A model generated the notes under the pieces. It made no database searches. It was not told where the DNA came from and was given only the letters and a program-made list of their open reading frames with translations. A stretch of DNA of 64,000 nucleotides from Azospirillum cavernae (GTDB lineage Bacteria > Pseudomonadota > Alphaproteobacteria > Azospirillales > Azospirillaceae). Location of the stretch: positions 627,501-691,500 of the forward strand of contig NZ_QYUL01000003.1 of assembly GCF_003590795.1 (NCBI RefSeq), read 5' to 3'. Positions 32,993 to 41,457 of this stretch are shown piece after piece; position 1 is the stretch's first letter; every line of letters starts with the position of its first letter. The position numbers and the translations under genes were made by a program.

Positions 32993-34072
32993 ATGCATCG
33001 CAACAACCGCCGCCGCTGGACGGTCAAATCGTCGCTGTCCCGTCTGGCGCTGTTGGCGTCCGGCGCGCTGACGGCCTTTGGCGCCGCAGCGGGCCTTGCT
33101 CCCGCCACAGCGACCGCCGCCGAGGTGGTCGTCTATTGCTCGGTCAACGAGGATTGGTGCCGCGAGGCCGTGACCTCGTTCGAGCGGCAGACCGGCATCA
33201 AAACGCTGATGACCCGCAAAAGCTCGGGCGAGGTCTACGCGCAGCTCCGCGCCGAAAAGACCAACCCCAAGGCCGACGTCTGGTTCGGCGGTTCGGGCGA
33301 TCCGCATTTGCAGGCCGCCGAGGAAGGGCTGACCGAATCCTACAAATCCAACAAGCTGGACGAGCTGTACAGTTGGGCGGCGAAGCAGGCGGAAAACTCC
33401 CAACACCGCACCGTCGGAATCTACATGGGCGCGTTGGGCTTCGGCTACAACCGGGACCTGCTGGCCAAGCGCAAGCTGACGCCGCCCGCCTGTTGGTCCG
33501 ACCTGATCGGCGCGGGTTTCCGCGACGAAATTCAGGTCGCCGATCCCAACTCGTCCGGCACCTCCTACACCATGCTGGCGACGCTGGTGCAGTTGATGGG
33601 CGAGGATGCGGCCTTCGACTACATGAAAAAGCTGCACAAGAACGTCAACCAATACACCAAATCCGGCGCCGCTCCGGCCAAATCGGCGGCGCAGGGCGAA
33701 ACCATGGTGGGCATTGCCTTCCAGCATGATCTGCTGACCGAGGTTCTGGCGGGCGCCCCCGTCTCCATCGTCGCGCCGTGCGAAGGCACCGGCTACGAAA
33801 TCGGCTCCATGAGCATCATCAAGGGCGCGCGCAACATGGAGACGGCCAAGGCCTTCTACGAATGGGCGCTGACGCCGGAAGCCCAAGCGCTGGGCGCCAA
33901 GGTGAAGAATTACCAGATCCCCAGCAACGCGGGCGCGCCGATTCCGCCGGAAGCGCCGCGCATCGACAAGATGAAGCTGATTTCCTACGACTTCGCGCGC
34001 TACGGCTCGACCGCCGAACGCACCCGCCTGCTCGGCAAGTGGGACCGCGAGATCAAGTCCCTGTCGAAATAG
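32993..34072 (+). CDS. afuA: AfuA-type ABC substrate-binding protein
   Basis: This 359-residue periplasmic protein has a signal peptide (LSRLALLASGALTAFGAAAG...ATATAAEV). The fold is that of Fe(III)/AfuA/phosphonate binding proteins: VVVYCSVNEDWCREAVTSFE, DVWFGGSGDPHLQAAEEGL, VADPNSSGTSYTMLATLVQL. The iron-binding tyrosine pair of true FbpA proteins is not obvious. The neighbouring phosphatases favour a phosphorylated organic substrate, as for AfuA of Actinobacillus (hexose phosphates). The substrate remains inferred. Confidence 0.8.
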   Translation: MHRNNRRRWTVKSSLSRLALLASGALTAFGAAAGLAPATATAAEVVVYCSVNEDWCREAVTSFERQTGIKTLMTRKSSGEVYAQLRAEKTNPKADVWFGGSGDPHLQAAEEGLTESYKSNKLDELYSWAAKQAENSQHRTVGIYMGALGFGYNRDLLAKRKLTPPACWSDLIGAGFRDEIQVADPNSSGTSYTMLATLVQLMGEDAAFDYMKKLHKNVNQYTKSGAAPAKSAAQGETMVGIAFQHDLLTEVLAGAPVSIVAPCEGTGYEIGSMSIIKGARNMETAKAFYEWALTPEAQALGAKVKNYQIPSNAGAPIPPEAPRIDKMKLISYDFARYGSTAERTRLLGKWDREIKSLSK

Positions 34073-34084
34073 GCGGTCCCCATC

Positions 34085-36235
34085 ATGCAACGACGTCTGG
34101 GTTTCTGGTTGGCGGCGGGCTGGGCGGCGGTTCTGCTGCTGCCCTGGCACATCGCCGAGGGCTGGCCCACCCCCTGGCTGACCGGCTCCAACGACGCGGG
34201 CGGCGGTTCGGCGCTGCTTCAGGGGCTGCTTCTTGGCCGGTGGTGGCTGTTGCCGCTGGCGCTGCCGTTGTTGGCGGGTTTGGTCGGGGCGTTGGGGCGC
34301 GACCCGCAGGGCCGCCCGCGCGCCGCTTGGTTGATCGGCGCCGGTTTGGGCGGGCTTGGGTGGCTGGCGCTGGAAAGTTTGGCGGTCGCCCAGCCCGGTT
34401 TGGGGTTGGGCGCGGCGCTCTACGCCGTGACCGCGCTGGTTTTGTGCGCGCATGGGTTGGCGCTGCGCGGCTGGTGCAAGGGCGACGTCTTCATCGTGTC
34501 GTCCATCGGTCTGGTGCTGGGGTCGATCCTGGTCTTCGTCGGCTATCCGGTCATCCGCATTCTGCTGTCGGCGGTGCAGGACAATGATGGTCATCTGACG
34601 TTGGTCGGGCTGTTCGACAAGCTGACCGACGGCGGAATCTGGGGCCTGGGCTGCGTCACCGGGGCGGGCAGCGTGTGCGGCGTGGCGTGGAACACGCTGG
34701 CGCTGGCGACCGTGGTCGGGCTGATGACCACGGTGAGCGGGCTGGCCTTCGCCTTGATCGCCGTGCGCACGGGCTTCCGCTTCAAGGCGGCGCTGCGTCT
34801 GGTGTCGATCCTGCCGGTCATCACCCCGCCCTTCGTCATCGGTCTGGCCATCATCCTGCTGTTCGGGCGGGCGGGCGTCGTCACCGACCTGATGTCCAGC
34901 CTGTTTGACATTCCCCGCTCGCGCTGGATTTACGGCATGCCGGGGGTGGCGATGGCGCAGGTCCTGGCCTTCACGCCGATTTCCTTCCTGGTGCTGGTCG
35001 GCGTGCTGCAAGGCGTCAGCCCGACGTTGGAGGAAGCCTCGCAAACCCTGCGCGCCACCCCGTGGGTGACGTTCCGCACGGTGACTCTGCCGTTGATCCG
35101 CCCCGGTCTGGCCAACGCCTTCTTGATCTCCTTCATCGAAAGCCTGGCCGATTTCGGCAACCCGTTGGTGCTGGGCGGCAATTTCGACGTGCTGTCCACC
35201 AAGATATTCTTCGCCGTGGTCGGCGCCGCGCAGGATCAGGGCCGGGCGGCGGTGCTGGCGATCATCCTGCTGTCCTTCACCCTGTCGGCCTTTTTGGCGC
35301 AACGTCTGTGGCTGGGCCGCCGGTCTTACACGACGGTGTCGGGCAAGGGCGACGCCGGTTTGGCCAGCCCGCTGCCGACCGGCGTGCGTTGGGCCGCAAC
35401 CTCCATCGCGGCTGTGTGGACGGCGCTGACCCTGCTGGTCTATGGCACCATCCTGGTCGGCGGCTTCCTGAAAAGTCTGGGGCGCGACAACACCCCGACG
35501 TTGATCCATTACCAGACCGCCTTCGGGATCGAGCATGGCCCGAACGGCTGGTGGTTCAGCGGCTCCGCCTGGGATTCGCTGTTCACCACGCTGGGGGTGT
35601 CGCTGGTCGCCATGCCGCTGACCGCCGCGCTGGGGCTGCTGACCGCCTATCTGCTGGTTCGCCAGAATTTCATCGGGCGCGGCGCGTTCGAGTTCATCAC
35701 GATGCTGAGCTTCGCCATTCCCGGCACGGTGATCGGCGTCAGCTACATCCTGGCCTTCAACACGCCGCCCATCGAGCTGACCGGCACCGGCCTGATCCTC
35801 ATCATCGCCTTTGTTTTCCGCAACATGCCCGTCGGCATCCGCGCCGGCATCGCCACGCTGAGCCAGATCGACAAGAGCCTGGACGAAGCGTCGCTGACGC
35901 TGGGCGCGCGGTCCTTCACCACGCTGCGCCGGGTGATCCTGCCCTTGCTGCGCCCGGCCATCGTCACCGCCATGGTGTACAGCTTCGTCCGCGCCATCAC
36001 CAGCGTCAGCGCCGTCATCTTCCTGGTCACGGCCAAATACAACCTCGCCACCGCCTACATCGTCGGGCGGGCGGAGGTCGGCGAATATGGGCTGGCCATC
36101 GCCTATTCCTCGGTCCTCATCGCCATCATGGTGCTGGCGCTGCTGATGATCCAACTGCTGGTCGGCGAACGCCGCCTTGGCCGCCGCGCCTCCGCCCTGT
36201 CCGTCCGCTCTTCAGCCTCGAAGGTCAACGCATGA
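34085..36235 (+). CDS. afuB: AfuB-type ABC permease, two fused modules
   Basis: This 716-residue membrane protein contains two BPD_transp_1 modules. Their EAA loops are EEASQTLRATPWVTFRTVTL and DEASLTLGARSFTTLRRVIL. Such tandem permeases are typical of FbpB/AfuB importers. An N-terminal hydrophobic extension of about 150 residues precedes module 1. It starts 12 bp after afuA and overlaps afuC by 4 bp (ATGA). Confidence 0.88.
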   Translation: MQRRLGFWLAAGWAAVLLLPWHIAEGWPTPWLTGSNDAGGGSALLQGLLLGRWWLLPLALPLLAGLVGALGRDPQGRPRAAWLIGAGLGGLGWLALESLAVAQPGLGLGAALYAVTALVLCAHGLALRGWCKGDVFIVSSIGLVLGSILVFVGYPVIRILLSAVQDNDGHLTLVGLFDKLTDGGIWGLGCVTGAGSVCGVAWNTLALATVVGLMTTVSGLAFALIAVRTGFRFKAALRLVSILPVITPPFVIGLAIILLFGRAGVVTDLMSSLFDIPRSRWIYGMPGVAMAQVLAFTPISFLVLVGVLQGVSPTLEEASQTLRATPWVTFRTVTLPLIRPGLANAFLISFIESLADFGNPLVLGGNFDVLSTKIFFAVVGAAQDQGRAAVLAIILLSFTLSAFLAQRLWLGRRSYTTVSGKGDAGLASPLPTGVRWAATSIAAVWTALTLLVYGTILVGGFLKSLGRDNTPTLIHYQTAFGIEHGPNGWWFSGSAWDSLFTTLGVSLVAMPLTAALGLLTAYLLVRQNFIGRGAFEFITMLSFAIPGTVIGVSYILAFNTPPIELTGTGLILIIAFVFRNMPVGIRAGIATLSQIDKSLDEASLTLGARSFTTLRRVILPLLRPAIVTAMVYSFVRAITSVSAVIFLVTAKYNLATAYIVGRAEVGEYGLAIAYSSVLIAIMVLALLMIQLLVGERRLGRRASALSVRSSASKVNA

Positions 36236-37356
36236 CCCATTTTCCGACCTCCGTTCCGCTGGGAACGCCCGCCCCCGCCTCTCCCGTCAACCGCCCGGCG
36301 GTGGAGTTCCGCGCCGTCACCAAGCGCTACGGCGCCTTCACCGCCGTGACCGACGTCAGCTTTTCCATCGAAACCGGCACGCTGGTGACGCTGCTTGGCC
36401 CATCGGGCTGCGGCAAGACCACCACCTTGCGGATGATCGCCGGGTTGGAGCAGACCTCGATCGGCAGCATCCTGATTGGCGGGGAGGACGTCACCACCCG
36501 GTCCGCCGCCGAACGCGACGTCAGCATGGTGTTCCAGAGCTACGCGCTGTTCCCGCACATGTCGGTTCTCGACAACGTCGCCTATGGGCTGGTGGTGGGC
36601 GGCATGGCGAAAAGGCAGGCCGAAGAGGCCGCGCGCGCCAAGCTGGAACTGGTCGGTCTGGCCGGTCTGGAAAAGCGCCTGCCCAGCGAATTGTCCGGCG
36701 GCCAACAGCAGCGAGTCGCCGTGGCCCGCGCCATCGTGCTGGAGCCGCGCGTCCTGCTGTTCGACGAACCGCTGTCCAACCTGGACGCCAAGATGCGCCG
36801 CCGGGTGCGCGAGGACATCCGCCAGCTTCAGCAAAGCCTGAAACTGACCGTCGTCTACGTCACCCACGACCAGGAAGAGGCGCTGGCCGTGTCCGACCGC
36901 ATCATCGTGATGGCGGGCGGCAAGATCGCGCAGGACGGCTCGCCGCGCGACCTGTACGAGCGCCCGGCCAGCCGTTTCATCGCCGACTTCATCGGCGACG
37001 CCAACATCGTTCCGGCGCTGTTGGAGGCGCGCGACGGCGGGCTTGGCCGTTTCAAGGTCGGCGCGGCCTCGCTGATCCTGCCGCACCGCGACGTGGCCGA
37101 GGGGCCGGTCGAACTGGCCGTCCGCCCGCACGCCATCCAGTTGGCGGCGGTGGGCGAGGGGAGCGGCGGCGTTCCAGGCCGCATCCTCTACGCCGCTTAT
37201 CTGGGCGATCACATGGAGTATGAGGTCGCCGTGACGCTGGGCGGGCGCGAGATCACGCTGTTCGCCTGCACGCTCGACGTGGACACGCCTCGCGTCATTG
37301 GCGACGCGGTGTCCGTCGGCTTCGTGCCGCAGAGCGTCACCGTCATTCCCGCTTGA
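36232..37356 (+). CDS. afuC: AfuC-type ABC ATPase
   Basis: This 374-residue protein has Walker A GPSGCGKTT, Q-loop VFQSYALFPHMSV, signature LSGGQQQRVAVARAI and Walker B LLFDEPLSNLDAKMR. A C-terminal TOBE domain follows (ELAVRPHAIQLAAV). This is the standard FbpC/PotA-like layout. Translation is coupled to afuB by the ATGA overlap. Confidence 0.9.
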   Translation: MTHFPTSVPLGTPAPASPVNRPAVEFRAVTKRYGAFTAVTDVSFSIETGTLVTLLGPSGCGKTTTLRMIAGLEQTSIGSILIGGEDVTTRSAAERDVSMVFQSYALFPHMSVLDNVAYGLVVGGMAKRQAEEAARAKLELVGLAGLEKRLPSELSGGQQQRVAVARAIVLEPRVLLFDEPLSNLDAKMRRRVREDIRQLQQSLKLTVVYVTHDQEEALAVSDRIIVMAGGKIAQDGSPRDLYERPASRFIADFIGDANIVPALLEARDGGLGRFKVGAASLILPHRDVAEGPVELAVRPHAIQLAAVGEGSGGVPGRILYAAYLGDHMEYEVAVTLGGREITLFACTLDVDTPRVIGDAVSVGFVPQSVTVIPA

Positions 37357-37411
37357 TCGTCCGCAACACCCTTTCGGGCCGTGTCGGCCCGCACCGATAA
37401 GGAAGTCCGCC

Positions 37412-38794
37412 ATGGGCGCCACGCATTGTTTGGCCGCCGCCGCTTTGGCCGCGACCTTGACCTTGACGGGAAGTTTTCTGGCCGGAGCCGCGCGGGCGGA
37501 ACCGGCGGATCCCAAGCTGTCGGTCATCGACACCATCGTCGTCATCTATCTGGAAAACCGCAGCTTCGACACGCTGTACGGGCTGTTTCCGGGGGCCGAG
37601 GGGCTGGAATCCGCCCAGCGGACCCAGGCCGGAACCATCCAACTGGACCGCGACGGCAAGCCCTTCGCCACGCTGCCGCCGCCGCTGGACGGTAAGAAGA
37701 AGCCGGACGCCCGGTTGGCCCACGTCACCGCCAACGGGCCGTTCCGCCTGGATCCGGCGGTTGGTCTGACCGACCGCGTCGCCAGCCCGATCCACGCCTT
37801 TTTCACCCACCAGCGCCAGATCAATGGCGGGCGCAACGACCGTTTCGTGTCCGAGGGGACCACCGGCGGCCTGCCGATGGGCTATTTCGACGGCTCGTCG
37901 ATGGCGCTGTGGGACATCGCCAAGCGCTACACGCTGGCCGATCATTTTTTCCAGTCGGCCTTCGGCGGGTCGTTCCTCAATCACATGTGGCTGGTTTGCG
38001 CCTGCACCCCGGTGTTCCCCAACCCGCCCGACGCGCTGCGCGAAGTCGCCGGGACCGGCAAGGACGCCAAGGGCGGGGAGCCGACCGTCACCGCCGACGG
38101 CTACGCCGTCAACACCATCCAAGGGGCGTGGCTGCACGACACGAGCCTGGAGCAGACCTTGCTGCCGGTCCAGATTCTGCCGACCATTGGCGACCGGCTG
38201 ACCGACAAGGGGGTTGGGTGGACCTATTACGCGGGCGATTTCGATCAAGCGGTGGCCGGGATGGTGGCCAAGCAAAGCCCCGACGGCTTTTCCTTCCACC
38301 ATCACCCCTTCACCTATTTCAAGCGCTTCGTCGACAGCGCCGAGGAGCGGTCCCGCCATTTGAAGGATCTCGCTGATTTTGAAACCGCCATCCTCGACGG
38401 CGCGCTGCCGCCGGTGGCCTTTTACAAGCCGACCGGCAAATACAACCAGCATCCGGGCAAGGCGTCGGTGGCCGACGGTGACCGCCACGTCGCCGACCTG
38501 ATTGGCTTGCTGGAGAAAAGCCCGCAATGGAAGAAGATGGTGGTGATCGTCACGTCGGACGAAAATGGCGGCTTCTGGGACCATGTGGTGCCGCCCAAGG
38601 GCGACCGCTGGGGGCCGGGGTCGCGCATTCCCGCCTTGATCGTCTCCCCCTTCGCCCGCAAGGGCGTGGTCGATCACACGCCCTATGAAACGGTGTCGAT
38701 CCTGCGGCTGATTGAGCAGCGCTTCGGCCTGGATCCGCTGGGCGAGCGCGACGCCAAGGCGACCAGCCTCGCCCGCGCGCTCGACCTTCCCTGA
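37412..38794 (+). CDS. Secreted phosphoesterase (AcpA/phospholipase C family)
   Basis: This 460-residue protein has a signal peptide (LAAAALAATLTLTGSFLAGAARAEP). The phosphoesterase family PF04185 fold shows the catalytic stretch VIYLENRSFDTLYGLFPGAEG, GSFLNHMWLVCACTP and the metal-site motif SDENGGFWDHV. Family members include acid phosphatase AcpA and bacterial phospholipases C. It lies 55 bp after afuC. It is expected to release phosphate or a phospho-alcohol from organophosphates in the periplasm. One iteron-like 15-mer lies in the gene (38371-38385). Confidence 0.82.
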   Translation: MGATHCLAAAALAATLTLTGSFLAGAARAEPADPKLSVIDTIVVIYLENRSFDTLYGLFPGAEGLESAQRTQAGTIQLDRDGKPFATLPPPLDGKKKPDARLAHVTANGPFRLDPAVGLTDRVASPIHAFFTHQRQINGGRNDRFVSEGTTGGLPMGYFDGSSMALWDIAKRYTLADHFFQSAFGGSFLNHMWLVCACTPVFPNPPDALREVAGTGKDAKGGEPTVTADGYAVNTIQGAWLHDTSLEQTLLPVQILPTIGDRLTDKGVGWTYYAGDFDQAVAGMVAKQSPDGFSFHHHPFTYFKRFVDSAEERSRHLKDLADFETAILDGALPPVAFYKPTGKYNQHPGKASVADGDRHVADLIGLLEKSPQWKKMVVIVTSDENGGFWDHVVPPKGDRWGPGSRIPALIVSPFARKGVVDHTPYETVSILRLIEQRFGLDPLGERDAKATSLARALDLP

Positions 38795-38879
38795 CCCCCC
38801 TTCCCTGGCCCCTGTTTTTTCACACTTTTGAGACGACCGGGCCGACCCTGTGGGGCGGCGCCGACGGAGCTTGCACGCC

Positions 38880-39656
38880 ATGACCGATTTTGACAGCCGC
38901 CGCCGCCTCGCCATCGACCTCGCCGTGGAGGCGGGCGCGCTCGCCCGTTCCATGCGCCAGGGGTTGGGGGCGATTGAAAGCAAAAGCAGCATTGATTTCT
39001 GCACCGCCGCCGATCTGGCCGTCGAAACCCTGGTTCGCCAGCGCCTCGCCGACGCCTTCGGCGATCCGGTGATCGGGGAGGAGGCCGGGGGCGAACCGGC
39101 GGATCTGGTGTGGGTGGTCGATCCCATCGACGGCACCACCAACTACATCCATGGCTCCAACAACTGGTGCGTCTCGCTGGCGCTGGTTCAGCGCGGCGTG
39201 GTCGAGCTTGGCGTGATCTACGCCCCCGACCTCGACCAGCTTTTTGTCGCCCGGCGCGGCGCGGGGGCGACGATGAACGGGCGGGCGATCCGCACCAGCG
39301 GCTTGCGCCATGGCGGCGGGGCGGTGGTTGAGATGGGCTGGTCGGCGCGTCGTCCGCTGGCGCACAGCCTGGATCTCATCACCCGGATGATCGCGGACAA
39401 CATCGAGTTCCGCCGCTGCGGGTCCGGCGCGATGGGGCTGGCCAACGTCGCGCTTGGCGTCAGCGACGGTTATGTCGAGCTGCACATCAACGCCTGGGAC
39501 GCGCTGGCCGGTTTGCTGCTGGTCCGCGAGGCGGGCGGCTGGACCAATGATTTTCTGGCTGACGACGGCTTGCGCCAAGGCAATGCGGTGGTCGCCTGCA
39601 CCGCCGAACTGACCGAACGGCTGTTGGCGCTGGAGCCGCTGCGCGGCGTGGCCTGA
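38880..39656 (+). CDS. Inositol monophosphatase family protein
   Basis: This 258-residue protein has the Mg-dependent phosphatase motifs GEEAGG, WVVDPIDGTTNYIHGSNNW (metal-binding DPIDGTTN) and WDALAGLLLVREAGG. The family acts on inositol phosphates, sugar phosphates, histidinol phosphate or fructose bisphosphate. As the last gene of the afu operon it probably dephosphorylates the imported compound in the cytoplasm. Exact substrate unknown. Confidence 0.82.
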   Translation: MTDFDSRRRLAIDLAVEAGALARSMRQGLGAIESKSSIDFCTAADLAVETLVRQRLADAFGDPVIGEEAGGEPADLVWVVDPIDGTTNYIHGSNNWCVSLALVQRGVVELGVIYAPDLDQLFVARRGAGATMNGRAIRTSGLRHGGGAVVEMGWSARRPLAHSLDLITRMIADNIEFRRCGSGAMGLANVALGVSDGYVELHINAWDALAGLLLVREAGGWTNDFLADDGLRQGNAVVACTAELTERLLALEPLRGVA

Positions 39657-39713
39657 CGCCGCGCCCGTTTGATCTCACGAGTCCTCCACGGCGCGATGGG
39701 CGCGTGGCCCTTG

Positions 39714-39758
39714 CTCCCCGCCGTCGGATCCGCGTGGTCCGGCGGCGGGGAGTTTTTT
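39714..39758 (+). terminator. Strong intrinsic terminator of the afu operon
   Basis: CTCCCCGCCG (39714-39723) pairs perfectly with CGGCGGGGAG (39743-39752), followed by T6 at 39753-39758. It closes the operon that begins at afuA. Confidence 0.85.
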
Positions 39759-39782
39759 CATGTCTTGAGCGCGGTCGGCGGG

Positions 39783-40142
39783 TCAGAGAACCAGCCGGAC
39801 GCGCCGGATGGCCTCCGCGACCAGATCGGGGGAGGCGCGATCTTCGTATTCGACACGGCGCGCTTGATAATCAAGCGTGCGGATTTCAGAGAGGATCACC
39901 GCGCCATTGACGCGCCCGACCTGGATCGGCAACTCGAAACCGCTGAGTTTGCCAATTTTTGAGGTGATCGGCGACACCATGACCAGCCCGGTGCCGAGAT
40001 TGTAGGCGTCTTGCGACAGGACCAACCCGTAATGAGGGCCGGTCTGCTCATGCCCAACCGACGGCGTCCAGTTCAGATGCACGACGTCGCCGCGCCCCGG
40101 GACATAGCCGCCGCCCGTGAAATCATCGCCGCGACGGGGCAT
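39783..40142 (-). CDS. MazF/PemK-type endoribonuclease toxin
   Basis: This 119-residue protein shows the PemK/MazF pattern: GDVVHLNWTPSVGHEQTGPH, YGLVLSQDAYNLGTGLVMVSPIT and the inner strand GAVILSEIRTLD. MazF toxins cleave mRNA at short motifs. It starts 1 bp after the antitoxin stop, so the two are co-transcribed on the minus strand, antitoxin first, the usual order. Confidence 0.85.
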   Translation of the reverse strand: MPRRGDDFTGGGYVPGRGDVVHLNWTPSVGHEQTGPHYGLVLSQDAYNLGTGLVMVSPITSKIGKLSGFELPIQVGRVNGAVILSEIRTLDYQARRVEYEDRASPDLVAEAIRRVRLVL

Positions 40143-40143
40143 G

Positions 40144-40434
40144 TCACAGAATCTCCTTGCCGGTCGGGGCGTCGTTCAGGAAGCCCGCCGTTAGGCGACC
40201 GATCTTTTCACGGTCGTAATCACGCAGCAGATCGTCCAGGGTCTGGGGGCGATCCTCGCGCGCGTCGTTCAGCATCTTGGTCAGGTCCGACGCCAGCATC
40301 AAGACGAACTCCTGCCCACGGCGGTTGATCGCCACGGCCCCTTTCGCCGCCGCCATGTCAAGAATCTGCCCCCCCGCCTTGTTCATGTCGGTGGCGCGAT
40401 AGGAGGCGGAGAAGGTTAGGGAATGGTGCGGCAT
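40144..40434 (-). CDS. Phd/YefM-type antitoxin
   Basis: This 96-residue protein has a Phd-like N-terminal DNA-binding half (SATDMNKAGGQILDMAAAKG-like: YRATDMNKAGGQILDMA, then AVAINRRGQEFVLMLASDL). The C-terminal tail is acidic and flexible, likely wrapping the toxin. ATG 40434 is chosen over an upstream start for its fit to the family. A Phd-type antitoxin paired with a MazF-type toxin is a mixed but known kind of combination. It should autoregulate the pair from the 177-bp gap before the divergent gntR gene. Confidence 0.75.
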   Translation of the reverse strand: MPHHSLTFSASYRATDMNKAGGQILDMAAAKGAVAINRRGQEFVLMLASDLTKMLNDAREDRPQTLDDLLRDYDREKIGRLTAGFLNDAPTGKEIL

Positions 40435-40561
40435 GACGGACACTCCAGCGAGCAATGATCTGTAAATTATAAATTTTCCATAAAATCCGCAAGATGGAAG
40501 AGTCGGGCGTTTGGGAGGAGGCGCGCCCGCCGCCGCCGATTTTCCCGATTGACCGGCTGAT

Positions 40562-40571
40562 TATGTACATA
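40562..40571. promoter_or_regulatory. Palindrome upstream of the HutC-type regulator
   Basis: TATGTACATA lies 41 bp before the gntR GTG. HutC-subfamily regulators bind AT-rich GTxTAxAC-like palindromes, so this is a candidate autoregulatory site. Confidence 0.45.
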
Positions 40572-40611
40572 CATTATCGTCGCAACGCTGAGCGACGATG
40601 CGGAGGGCGGG

Positions 40612-41397
40612 GTGCAGGGTGCGGCGCGACAGAGCCTGACCGAGCGCGCGAGCGGCGCGGATCCCAGCCTTGACGGGAAGGGGCCGTTGTTCGGTCAGAT
40701 CAAACGCGCGGTCGCCGGGCAAATCCTGCGCGGGCGCTGGCAGGCCGGGGAACGGTTGCCCAACGAAGAACAGCTTTCCTCCCTGTACGGCGTGTCGCGC
40801 CAGACGGTGCACAAGGCCATCGCGCTTCTGGCGCGCGAGGGCTTCCTCGTCCGCCGCCGCCGGGCTGGAACCTTTGTCGCCAGCGTGCGGAACGACCGTT
40901 TCGCGTTGCCCATCGAGGACATCGGCGACGTCATCGCCCGCAGCGGCGGCGTTTATGAATTCCGCATCCTCGACCGCAAAACCTTGCGCAACGGCGAGGC
41001 GATCCGCTGGCCCGACGTGCCGGACGGAACCCCGCTGCTCTCCCTGGAATGCCTGCATCTGAGCGACGGCGCGCCGATCCAGTTCGAGCGGCGCCTGGTC
41101 AATCTCGACGCCGTGCCGGAGGTGGCCGACGAGCCGTTCGACAGCGTCGCCCCCAGCCGCTGGCTGGTCAATCAGGTGCCGTGGTCGTCCGCCGAACACA
41201 CCGTCAAGGCGGTCAACGCTGCCGCCGACATCGCGGCGCTGTTGGGGGTGGAGCCGGGAACGGCCTGCCTGTCGATCCGCCGCCAAACCGTTCATCTGAA
41301 CCGCAGCATCACGCTGGTTCATTTCCTGTCCGTCGGCGAGCGTTTCAGCCTGAGCGGCTCGTCGATCACCGACAGCGCGACGGAGCTTAATTTGTAA
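40612..41397 (+). CDS. GntR-family regulator, HutC subfamily (UTRA domain)
   Basis: This 261-residue protein has an N-terminal winged HTH (PLFGQIKRAVAGQILRGRWQ, then LSSLYGVSRQTVHKAIALL and GFLVRRRRAGTFVA). The C-terminal UTRA effector domain contains LLSLECLHLSDGAPIQFERR and ACLSIRRQTVHLNRSITLVHF. The start is GTG with GGAGGGCGG upstream. It precedes a polar amino-acid-type ABC importer and probably controls it. The ligand could be an amino acid or amino-acid-like acid. Confidence 0.82.
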   Translation: MQGAARQSLTERASGADPSLDGKGPLFGQIKRAVAGQILRGRWQAGERLPNEEQLSSLYGVSRQTVHKAIALLAREGFLVRRRRAGTFVASVRNDRFALPIEDIGDVIARSGGVYEFRILDRKTLRNGEAIRWPDVPDGTPLLSLECLHLSDGAPIQFERRLVNLDAVPEVADEPFDSVAPSRWLVNQVPWSSAEHTVKAVNAAADIAALLGVEPGTACLSIRRQTVHLNRSITLVHFLSVGERFSLSGSSITDSATELNL

Positions 41398-41405
41398 ACA
41401 CAAAA

Positions 41406-41434
41406 GACCGGCGACCCGTCAACCATCGCCGGTC
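41406..41434 (+). terminator. Hairpin between gntR and the binding-protein gene
   Basis: GACCGGCGA (41406-41414) pairs perfectly with TCGCCGGTC (41426-41434). It lies 8 bp after the gntR stop and 24 bp before the next start. With no T-run it may be an attenuator or mRNA-stability element. Confidence 0.5.
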
Positions 41435-41457
41435 ATTCAACAGGGGGTTCAACGATT

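Noticed and set aside
31655..36154. A 1,499-codon open frame on the minus strand
   Set aside because: It lies opposite lacI and the afu operon, has low-complexity D/Q/R/H-rich composition typical of antisense frames in GC-rich DNA, and shows no known motif.
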